Positions 33,564-43,126 of a stretch of DNA of 64,000 bases are shown here, in pieces. Position 1 is the first letter of the stretch. Every line of letters starts with the position of its first letter. A model generated the notes under the pieces. The model searched no databases. It was not told the DNA's origin and saw nothing but the letters and a program-made list of their open reading frames with translations. The DNA comes from Aldrovandia affinis (taxonomy: Eukaryota; Chordata; Actinopteri; Notacanthiformes; Halosauridae). Position numbers and translations under genes: made by a program. Location of the stretch: NCBI GenBank assembly GCA_029706075.1, contig JAINUG010000085.1, positions 1,699,392-1,763,391 of the forward strand, given 5' to 3'.

Positions 33564-34700
33564 ATTCATGCAAATAATTTCTGCGTGTCTTAGATCCAGT
33601 GGCAGTTGTTGCAGAAGGTCGTGCAGTCTTGTACCAAGCCTTTGCAGTATTTGCCGGCCTAGTGACACCTGTAGGCGTCATTGTTACAATGAAAGAAATC
33701 AAGAAGTATATACCATTTAGCAGATGCTTTTATCCAAAGCGACTTACAGTAGTGAATGCATACATTTTCAGTATATGTGGCCCCAGTGTGGAATTGAACC
33801 CACAACCTCAGCATTGCCAACGCCATGCTGTAATGCTGTAGGATTTATTTATTCATTCACTCTGAAACTAGCGAAAAATTCATCTTTTTTGCTATGACGC
33901 GAGGAACTGACTATTGACTAATTGTGTGCTAGCATTTTTACTAGACACATGTCCTTGTTTGAGGTGGGTTACTTATTAATTTAAGAATAAACACATTTGT
34001 AGCTCATGAAAATGTGCTCCCGTTTATTTCGATATAGTCGCTAGCCAGACCTATCTCCACACTACGTTATTTCGATAGGCTACAACTAGCCTATGGCTTG
34101 TAATGGAGTAGGCCTATGTTGGTTACAACTTACAAATCTATAAAATTGGAAAACTCTCCCAAATAATAAACTTTTCTATGAATGCAGTAAACTTTTCTAT
34201 GAACAATAACTAATAATTTACCAAATCGTTTGAAAGCCTCGAATTATTATGATTTGCCATTGTGTACTGGACGCCGTTCAAATGAACTGAACTTGGCGAT
34301 GCTACGTTCTTGGAAACTCAATAGGGGAAATTTGCACAACATGGCAACCTGATTTCTTCTGGATGCCGATTGGATAGTTTACCGGAAGCGTCAAATTAAT
34401 GCCAAAAGTATTTCGTGTCTGTAGAAGTGTTTCGTCTCTGTAATAAAACATTTTGTGCTTGTAAAAGTGTTTCGTCTCTGTAATAAAACATTTTGTGCTT
34501 GTAAAAGTATTTCGTCTTTGTAAAAAAACATTTTGTGCTTGTAAAAGTATTTCGTCTCTGTAAAAAACATTTTGTGCTTGTAAAGTATTTCGTCTCTGTA
34601 AAAAAGCATTTTTTTATAGTTGCAAGCACAAAATGTTTTTTTACAGAGACGAAATACTTTTACAGAGACGAAATACTTTTGGCATTAATTTGAGCCCATA
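33564..34700 (-). repeat. Right terminal inverted repeat
   Basis: This is the reverse complement of 22068-23167, slightly longer because of extra copies or lengths of the about 40-bp tandem unit near the tip (34415-34600). The same foldback is present: GTCAAATTAATGCCAAAAG at about 34390 mirrors the tip GGCATTAATTTGAGCC. The transposon ends at CCCATA, followed by the target repeat GACTTT. Confidence 0.92.
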
Positions 34701-34772
34701 GACTTTGTTTGTGATTTTGTCAAATCTGTCAAATACAAACAGAGTGAAATCAATTCAAATACAAATGAACAT
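34701..34772 (+). pseudogene. Array unit C, right remnant of exon 2
   Basis: GACTTTGTTTGTGATTTTG and the following codons continue the exon 2 sequence broken at 22067. The stop TAA follows NEH as in units A and D. This piece shows that the transposon landed inside an existing array unit. Confidence 0.9.
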
Positions 34773-35011
34773 TAAAATCGCAGAGAATTTTTCCAATTAA
34801 CAATTACATCAAGAAGTCTATAAAGAATCATAGGTGTAACAAGTGGGGAGGGGGGGGGGATGAGGAGGACATGCCCCCCCATATTAAAAACAGTTGTATC
34901 TGTCCCCCCCAAATAATATCTAGATATAAAACACTCCCTTTCATTATGTCCCCCCTCAATATTTAGTATGTGGTTACGGCCTTGTAAAGAGAGTTTGACA
35001 AAAGCCTTAAA

Positions 35012-37578
35012 TACAAGCACGCTCTTACTACAGCTAGGTCATCGTACTTCTCGAAACTAATTGACCAGAATAAAAACAACCCAAGATTTATATTTAACAC
35101 GGTAGCTAAACTGACAAAAAAACAGTCTTCAGTTTCCATCAGTTATCCTTCTAACTATAATTCAAATGACTTTATGAACTCGTTTACTGATAAGATTGAG
35201 ACAATCAGAGAACAAATTATGAAAATGACTCCAATATCTAGCACTCCAACTGCCGAGATAGCACAGGGCTATCAGGAGCAGGGTTGCGTAGAGACCCTTG
35301 AGTTTTTCACTCCCTTGGATCTGGACAAATTCAGTAAACTGGTTATGTCCTCCAAATCATCTACATGTCTGTTAGACCCCATACCAACAAAGCTTATTAA
35401 AGAGCTTTTGCCTGTGCTAGGCCAGCCCATGTTAGATATCATAAATACATCCCTATTATTGGGTTGCGTACCTAGGTCTTTAAAAGTAGCAGTAATCAAG
35501 CCTCTTCTAAAGAAACCAAATCTTGATCCTGTTAATCTGAAGAACTATAGGCCCATTTCAAATCTGCCCTTTTTGTCAAAAATTTTAGAGAAATCTGTAG
35601 CTCAACAATTAACTGCTTTCCTAAAAACGAATAATCTATATGAAACATTACAATCAGGTTTTAGACCAAACCATAGCACTGAGACAGCACTTATTAAAGT
35701 TGTAAATGACTTACTGTTAGCATTGGACACTGGTTGTGTTTCTATTCTAGTGCTCCTTGACATAAGTGCTGCTTTTGACACTATTGACCACCAGATTCTC
35801 CTTCATAGGCTAGAAAACCTGGTTGGTTTTTGCGTGGACGGGCACTCTCATGGTTTAAATCATACTTATTAGACCGGTTTCAATTTGTGCAATTAGATCA
35901 AGAGTTCTCTGACTACTCTCAGGTTAAATATGGTATTCCACAAGGCTCAGTGCTGGGACCATTACTGTTCTCATTATACTTGCTACCACTCGGTAATGTT
36001 ATTCGTAAACATGGTGTAAATTTCCATTGCTATGCCGATGATACACAGCTGTACATATCAATGAAACCAGGTGAAACACTTAAACTCACTCAATTAGAGG
36101 CTTGTATCTCTGATATAAAGAACTGGATGACAGTAAATTTCCTGCTTTTAAATTCAGATAAAACAGAGATGATGGTTTTGGGCCCCAAAAATTAAGGAAC
36201 AAGTTGGATCTGCAGTTAAATGCAGGTGATTGCATAGTTACATCAAGTATCATGGTTAAGAACCTTGGTTTTATTATTGATCAGGACCTTACATTTGACA
36301 CTCATATTAAAAACACTTCCAGAGTAGCTTTCTTTCACCTAAGAAACATAGCTAAAATTCGGCACTTTCTGTCATTAGAGGATGCTAAAACCTTGATGCA
36401 TGCTTTTGTTGCATCGAGGCTAGACTATTGTAATGCCTTATTATCCGGCTCCTCTAGTAGCTCTCTAAAGAGTCTTCAACTAGTACAGAATACAGCGGCA
36501 CGTATTTTGACTAGATCCAAAAAGTATGAGCACATTACTCCAGTGTTAGCATCACTACATTGGCTTCCTATTAAATATCGGGCTGATTATAAAGTACTGT
36601 TGCTAACTTTTAAAGCAGTAAACGGACTTGCACCTTTATATCTGACCGAAATGATTGCCCCTATAAGCCGACACGACTGCTTCGTTCACAAGAAGCCGGC
36701 CATCTATTACTCCCTAGAATTTTGAAGAGCACAGCTGGTGGTAGAGCCTTCTCTTTTAGAGCTCCTCTGTTGTGGAACGGTTTACCAAGGCATGTTAGGG
36801 ATTCGGACACAGTTTCAATTTTTAAGTGTAGATTAAAAACATATCTTTTCAGCCTAGCTTACTGCCAAACATAGTCTAGGTGGAGAGATGGAGAAGGCCG
36901 TGCCTTAGTGTCTTATGGAGTGAGAAACTTTCCATACTGTCACCTCCTCAATGTGTTACCACCACTGTTATGCTGGTTATCCTTGATCAGGTGTGGATTG
37001 TTTGGAACTCTCACATGGCTGCGTGTTTTCTCTGTCCCTCTCCTAATAGGTATGCTGCCATAGCTTACACCTGTTGGGGCTAACTGTATATTTCCTATGC
37101 TTGTGCTCCCCTGCTCTTACATAATGCTACTGGCTATAGCACTGCTTTTTTCTGACTGCATGTTCTCTTCTCTGCCTCGGCCTCTGACTCGGGGCACCTG
37201 CCCCGAGCCTAGGTCCTGCGAGAAGTGTGAGCTGCCCCCATCAACCCTCACCCCCACGCCAACCCCAGTTCCTGGATCTGGACCCTCTCCGCGTGGTTTA
37301 GCCCCCCCCTGCTGACTACCTAACTCAGACTAACCTTGGACTGACCATGACATGGTCTTTTTGGACATACCCTGTGCCGGCCAGAAGAGGATGGGCTCCC
37401 CCTTTTAGTCTGGTTCCTCCCAAGGTTTCTCCCTACCTAGGGAGTTTTCCTTGCCACTGTTGCCGTCAGGCTTGCTTTTGGGGGTCTAGGCCTGGGTTCC
37501 CCCTCTGTTAAGCGTTTTGTGACAATTCTGTTGTGAAAAGCGCTATACAAATAAACTTGATTTGATTTGATTTGATTT
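35012..37578 (+). mobile_element. L2-type LINE, 5' truncated, inserted between units C and D
   Basis: The C-terminal part of ORF2 is present. The reverse transcriptase is at about 35174-36195, with [29 protein letters not shown] and catalytic CYADDTQLY, and the C-terminal region is at 36204-36725. The frame changes near 35835 and 36195 and again near 36720. The 3' UTR ends with AAAAGCGCTATACAAATAAAC and TTGAT repeats, typical of fish L2-like elements. It interrupts CCTTAAA|GAAACAG of the array unit with a short TTAAA duplication. Endonuclease and ORF1 are absent. Confidence 0.88.
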
Positions 37579-37693
37579 AAAGAAACAGATTTTGCACAAA
37601 ATACTTATTTTTTAATGAGAGCCAGCAATAACCCATAATGTAGGGAGAGTATGAACATAAATAAAGTACTAACCTATTGTTTGTTTAACACAG

Positions 37694-38747
37694 GTTTGGA
37701 TCTCTCCTCAATCAATGCAAAATATAAATATTTCTAACGGAGAGACAAAAGGTGACGATATGGAGATTGAGCTCACTGATGAAGACAGGACAGCCAATAA
37801 AAGGTGAGTTCTTTAAGATAAGCTTTATTCAATGTTCTTAATGTAAACTGAGGGGTGCATTCAATGTCATTTCAGTGGCTTGTTGTCATTTAAAATATTT
37901 AAAATAGCAAATATTAATATGATTATGATGAAAAAATAGGATTGAACAGGATTAATATTATTTATACATTTGACCAATATTTGTAGTATTTCTATTTGTT
38001 CAGTGTCCCATAATAATGTAATCACATCACTATGATTTATTTAAATGAGGCCATGCTGCTTCTTGTTTTGTTTTTACTTTTTTCCCAACCAGAGAAAGTC
38101 CAGACCCTGCCATTCAAAAACAACCTTATTGCAACGCAGTGCCATTTGAGGGAATAATTGGACAATACTTGGACAAGCAGACTTTTAATGTAAAGTACAT
38201 TTTTGTTGTAAAAGTTGATAATGTTTTATTAATAGTTTTTTCTGACCCTTCCTCATTCTCTCAAATTCCAATGGGGTTGTTAATGATCACAATAGGGAGG
38301 AATGGTCAACCAAGGCATGACATCTTTACAGTATATAAGTGTACCAAAACTCATCTTTGTCATGAAAAGGGGGGAACATTTAAACAGGTGGGGGGTGAAG
38401 ACAGTATAAAGTTGGAAGCACTTGGAAATGACATCCAAACCTCAACCTTTCCAATGAAACAGTTAATCCCAGAGGTAACATCTAATGAAATGAAGCATGG
38501 ACTGGGGACATATTGTTGTCCTTTTCACATTTGTGAAATATGCTACCAGGAAAATTATATGTTTTTCTCTGCCATTCTTCAATATCATTCTAATAGTATG
38601 CCCCTTACTGAGCATGTTGTTGAATGGCCAATGCGTATAACTCAAGAGCCTAGTAATCTGGAATTAGTTGTGGACTTTGTTTGTGATTTTGTCAAATCTG
38701 TCAAATACAAACAGAGTGAAATCAATTCAAATACAAATGAACATTAA
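37694..38747 (+). CDS. Array unit D: intact two-exon N-terminal-domain gene
   Basis: Exon 1 is 37694-37803, with TACTAAC branch site about 20 bases before acceptor AACACAG and donor AAAAG|GTGAGT. Exon 2 is 38093-38747 after TTTTTTCCCAACCAG. The joined frame is open for 255 codons including the stop. The first ATG, at 37715 (codon 8 of exon 1), gives 247 residues, and the splice phase is 2. The N-terminus is acidic (DDMEIELTDED). The body has alternating hydrophobic segments (KYIFVVKVDNVLLIVF) and a Cys/His cluster (CCPFHICEIC). No signal peptide or membrane segment is seen, so a soluble intracellular protein is likely. The function is unknown. Unit E shows that this domain precedes a deaminase-like region. 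Whether the short form is made is open. Confidence 0.6.
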
Positions 38748-38980
38748 AATCGCAGAGAATTTTTCCAATTAACAATTACATCAAGAAGTCTATAAAGAAT
38801 CATAGGTGTAACAAGTGGGGGGGGGGGGGATGAGGAGGACATGCCCCCCATATTAAAAACAGTCGTATCTGTCCCCCCCAAATAATATCTAGATATAAAA
38901 CACTCCCTTTCATTATGTCCCCCCTCAATATTTAGTATGTGGTTACGGCCTTGTAAAGAGAGTTTGACAAAAGCCTTAAA

Positions 38981-40980
38981 GACCCTTATACCAATGCTTA
39001 TTAAAGAGCTTTTGCCTGTGCTAGGCCAGCCCATGTTAGATATCACAAATACATCCCTATTATTGGGTTGCAGACCTAGGTCTTTAAAAGTAGCAGTAAT
39101 CAAGCTCTCTAAAGAAACCAAATCTTGATCCTGTTAATCTGAAGAACTATAGGCCCATTTCAAATCTGCCCTTTTTGTCAAAAATTTTAGAGAAATCTGT
39201 GTAGCTCAACAATTAACTGCTTTCCTAAAAACTAATAATCTATGAAGACATAACTAGGTTTTTAGGACTAAACCATAGCACTGAGACAGCACTTATTAAA
39301 GTTAAATGACTTCACTGTTAGCATTGGACACTGGTTGTGTTTCTATTCTAGTGCTCCTTGACATAAGTGCTGTTTTCTTTTGGACACTATTGACCACCAG
39401 ATTCTCCTCTTCATAGGAAGGAAAACCTGGTTGGTTTATGGGACGGGCACTCTCATGGTTTTGAAATCATACTTATTAGACCGGTTTCAATTTGTGCAAT
39501 TAGATCAAGAGTTTTGACTACTCTCAGGCACAGTATGGCACCTACAAGGCTCAGTGCTGGGACCATTACTGCTCTCATTATACTTGCTACCACTCGGTAA
39601 TGTTATTCGTAAACATGGTGTAAATTTCCATTGGCGTGCCGATGATACACAGCTGTACATATCAATGAAACTAGGTGAAACACTTAAACTCACTCAATTA
39701 GAGGCTTGTATCTCTGATATAAAGAACTGGATGACAGTAAATTTCTGGGTTTTTAAATTCAGATAAAACAGAGATGATGGTTTCAAGTCCCAAAATTGCT
39801 GAACAAGTTGATCTGCAGTTAAATGCAGGTGACGGTCACAGTTACATCAAGTATCATGGTTAAGAACCTTGGTTTTATTATTGATCAGGAATTTACATTT
39901 GACACTCATATTAAAAACACTTCCAGAGTAGCTTTCTTTCACCTGCAGAAACATAGCTGTACTGCACTTTCTGTCATTAGAGGATGCTAAAACCTTGATG
40001 TATGCTTTTGTTGCATCGAGGCTAGACTATTGTAATGCCTATATTATCCGGCTCTAGTAGCTCTCAAAGAGTCTTCAACTAGTACAGAATACAGCGGCAC
40101 GTATTTTGGACTAGATCCGTAGAGAGTAATATTGTCTATGTTAGTATCACTACATTGGCTTCCTATTAAATATCGGGCTGATTAGGAAAGTACTGTTGCT
40201 AACTTTTAAAGCAGTAAACGGATTTTACCTTTATATCTTGACCAAATGATTGCCCCTATGTCACACGACTGCTTCGCTCATACAAGAAGCCGCCATCTAT
40301 TACTCCTCTAGAATTTTGAAGAGCATGGTAGCTGGTGGTAGAGCCTTCTCTTTGAGAGCCTTCTGTTGTGGAACGTTTACCAAGGCATCGTTAGGATTCG
40401 GACAGTTTCAATTTCTAAGTGTAGATTAAAAACATGGTCTTTCAGCCTAGCTTACTGCCAAACATAGTCTAGGTGGAGAGATGGAGAAGGCCGCCTTAGT
40501 GTTCTTAAGTGGAGTGAGAAACTTTCCATACTGTCACCTCCTCAATGTGTTATTACCACTGTTATGCTGGTTATCCTTGATCAGGTGTGGATTGTTTGAA
40601 CTCTCACATGGCTGCGTGTTTTCTGTCCCTCTCCCAATAGGTATGCTGCCATAGCTTACACCTGTTGGGGCTAATTATAGACATTTCCTATGCTTGTGCT
40701 CCCTGCTCTACATAATGCTACTGGCTATAGCACTGCTTTTTTTCTGATCAATGCCTCTCTCTGCCCGGCCTGACCGGGGCACCTGCCCCGAGCCCTAGGT
40801 CCTGCGAGAAGTGAGCTGCCCCATCAACCCTCACCCCCACGCCCAAACCCCAGTTCCGGATCTGACCCTCTCCGCGCGGTTTAGCCTCTGCTGACTACCT
40901 AACTCAGACTAACTCTTGGACTGACCATGACATGGTCTTTTTGGACATACCCAGCCGGCCAGAAGAGGATGGGCTCCCCC
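38981..40980 (+). mobile_element. Second, indel-rich copy of the same L2-type LINE, between units D and E
   Basis: This matches 35400-37400 at high base identity but with very many short insertions and deletions, so no long frame survives. It begins inside the reverse transcriptase and stops at GGATGGGCTCCCCC, lacking the LINE 3' end. It occupies the identical unit position (CCTTAAA before, TTAAAGAAAC after). It is therefore a duplicated copy of the earlier insertion and not an independent jump. Confidence 0.85.
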
Positions 40981-41097
40981 TTAAAGAAACTGATTTTGCA
41001 CAAAATACTTATTTTTTTATGAGAGCCAGCAATAACCCACAATGTAGGGAGAGTATGAACATAAATAAAGTATGAACCTATTGTTTGTTTAACACAG

Positions 41098-43126
41098 GAT
41101 GGGGTCACTCCTCAATCAATGCAAAATAAAAATATTTCTAACGGAGAGACAAAAGGTGGCGATATGGAGATTGAGCTCACTGATGAAGACAGGACAGCCA
41201 ATAAAAGGTGAGTCCTTTAAGATAAGCTTTGTTCAATGTTCTTAATGTAAACTGAGGGGTGCATTCAATGTCATTTCAGTGGCTTGTTGTCATTTAAAAT
41301 ATTTAAAATAGCAAATATTAATATGATTATGATGAAAAAATATGACTGAATAGGATTAATATTATTTATACATTTGACCAATATTTGTAATATTTTTATC
41401 TGTTCAGTGTCCCATAATAATGTAATCACATCACTATGATTTCTTTAAATGAGGCCATGCTGCTTCTTGTTTTGTTTTTACTTTTTTCCCAACCAGAGAA
41501 AGTCCAGATCCTGCCATAAAAAAACAACCTTATTGCAACGCAGTGCGATTTGAGGAAATAATTGGACAATACTTGGACAAGCTGATTTTTCACGTAAAGT
41601 ACATTTTTGTTGTAAAACTTGATGTTTTATTAATAGTTTTTTCTGACCCTTCCCCATTCTCTCAAATTCCAATGGGGTTGTTAATGATCACAACAGGGAG
41701 GAATGGTCAACCAAGGCATGACATCTTTACAGTATATAAGTGTACCAAAACTCATCTTTGTCATGAAAAGGGGGGAACATTTAAACAGGTGGGGGGTGAA
41801 GACAGTATAAAGTTTTTTGTTGAATGGCTAATGCGTATAATTCAAGAGCCTAGTAATCTGGAATTAGTTGTGGACTTTGTTTGTGATTTTGTGAAATCTG
41901 TCAAATACAAACAGAGTGAAATGGACTTTGTTTGTGATTTTGTCAAATCTGTCAAATACAAAAATGAAATCAATTCAAATACAGATAAAACAACTCTACA
42001 AACCAATCCCACAAAATTTGATCATGTCAAACTGCAAATCTATGATATAATGTTACACATTGCAAGAACCCTTGGATCCGAAATTCCTAGATTTACAGAA
42101 AATGTTGACAGAATCTTTAGGAAATATTTAAAAAAACAAAAACAAACTAAAAAAACCCATTGAACCAGATCATCAGCATGCATGGGTTGCCATATTGGAT
42201 TCTACTGGGCATGAGGTGTTTTTTAAATGTTTCAGCCTACCAGAAAAGGGAGGCAATAGGTATAGGAAACATACTGAAGTTGATTTGTGCTTAGAGGTTG
42301 ATGAGTTTCTTAAAGGAAAAAACATTGCAGCCATCAAGGATCTCAAAATATATATCTTTACTTTAAACACCCCATGCATTGTGAACAGCTGTGACTCCTG
42401 CATGAATATCCTTATGAAAAAATGTGAGGAATGGAACACGGAATGTTACATTGGCTTCAGTAAATTCTGGGGTTTAGATGGCTGTGTGAACAGACACATA
42501 CAAGATCAAGATCATCTGTTTACGTTTTTAAAGAACAATCCCCTCGGTCAGTACAAGGAGTATGGAGGCCAGGAGATTATGACTGAAGCACAATTCAATC
42601 TCATGAGAGAGGTAGTGAATAAAGGACACATGTCAACTGAGTACCATTTTAAAATAAGAAGGTGGAAAGGAATTCTTAGGAATGATCTCAAAACAAAAGC
42701 GAAGAGCATTCGTCAGGAATTCAATAAATCTTCTGAAGGGAAGGGAAGGTTTTACAAATGGCACCACAGCGGAAGGAACAGCGTGCATGTATAAACAGCA
42801 TGTGTGACAAAACGTGGAATTTTACTGACTTGAAGCAAAAGATACAGTCTCTAAATGAGCCTTTGCGATCTATATTTAAAAACCTCTGGGAATCAATCAT
42901 GAAGAGAACCCTACTGAAGAAGTTTTATTTTGAGTCTTTTAATCAGTTATACAATGAGCATGTGGTTAGTGCCTTCCTTCATGTAAAAAAAACAAAGTAT
43001 GAAAAGTACATACAGTTTGGTTTGGTTGGTAGCCTAAGTGTCAACATTAAAGAATTGTTAAACGCTTATTTTCTCCTTTGTGGTCTTGTAGTCGGAGGCA
43101 TACATTCATCTTTCGGAGGGTGCTGA
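41098..43126 (+). pseudogene. Array unit E: copy that retains the AID/APOBEC-like deaminase region
   Basis: Exon 1 is 41098-41207 (branch site TATGAAC instead of TACTAAC, intact donor) and exon 2 runs 41497-43126. The first 258 codons encode the N-terminal domain, with its middle (about 75 residues, including the Cys/His cluster) deleted and a DFVCDFVKSVKYK duplication. The frame then changes near 42150. The next frame carries QHAWVAILDSTGHEVFFKCF, then H-T-E at 42270-42278, a strand LKIYIFTLNTPC, and P-C (42372) followed by Cys at 42390 and 42399. A second frame change near 42770 leads to a C-terminal region ending at 43126. H-x-E plus PC-x4-C-x2-C is the zinc and proton-transfer signature of cytidine deaminases. 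H-T-E instead of H-A/V-E is a variant. Subfamily is unassigned. It is probably a pseudogene in this copy. Confidence 0.65.
42190..42640 (+). other. Deaminase-fold domain within unit E
   Basis: The domain reads as a strand pair (HAWVAILDSTG / EVFFKCFSL), then H-T-E opening a helix (LCLEVDEFL), a strand (LKIYIFTLN), P-C and two further cysteines opening a helix (CDSCMNILMKKCEEW), a strand (CYIGFSKFW) and a final helix. About 32 residues separate the Glu from the Pro-Cys, slightly more than in AID/APOBEC proteins. Fold assignment is by motif and predicted pattern only. Confidence 0.6.

Larger units (their letters stand above)
22068..34700 (+). mobile_element. 12.6-kb IS3EU-like DNA transposon with 1.1-kb TIRs and HECT gene cargo
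   Basis: The element begins TATGGGCTCAAATTAATGCC and ends with the exact reverse complement. The 6-bp direct repeat GACTTT flanks it (22062-22067 and 34701-34706), and removing the element and one repeat restores exon 2 of unit C. Terminal inverted repeats are 1100 bp (22068-23167) and 1137 bp (33564-34700). Inside are a plus-strand DDE transposase (23646-26762) and a minus-strand HECT ligase gene (33364-27283), arranged convergently. A 6-bp duplication and TAYGR-type ends are what I recall for IS3EU, a eukaryotic superfamily with an IS3-like integrase. No capsid, polymerase or envelope frame was seen. Confidence 0.85.

Noticed and set aside
22068-34700. Assignment of the large element to Polintons/Mavericks because of the 6-bp duplication, integrase-like transposase and long inverted repeats
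   Set aside because: The ends are TATGG...CCATA and not the AG...CT type. No capsid, protease, packaging ATPase or DNA polymerase frame was seen, and the transposase is of the IS3-like type.
42140-42165. Programmed ribosomal frameshift at the A-run before the deaminase-like region
   Set aside because: The frame change is in the +1 direction while the A-rich heptamer resembles a -1 signal. There is no clear downstream structure, and an ordinary indel or sequencing error at a homopolymer is simpler.
18739-43126. The array as alternative exons of a single gene
   Set aside because: Each exon 2 ends in a stop codon with no splice donor after it, so the units cannot be spliced in series.
18739-43126. 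Assignment of the family to the secreted AID/APOBEC-like deaminases of fish
   Set aside because: Exon 1 starts with a polar, acidic segment and not a signal peptide, and the N-terminal domain is not one I know from that group.
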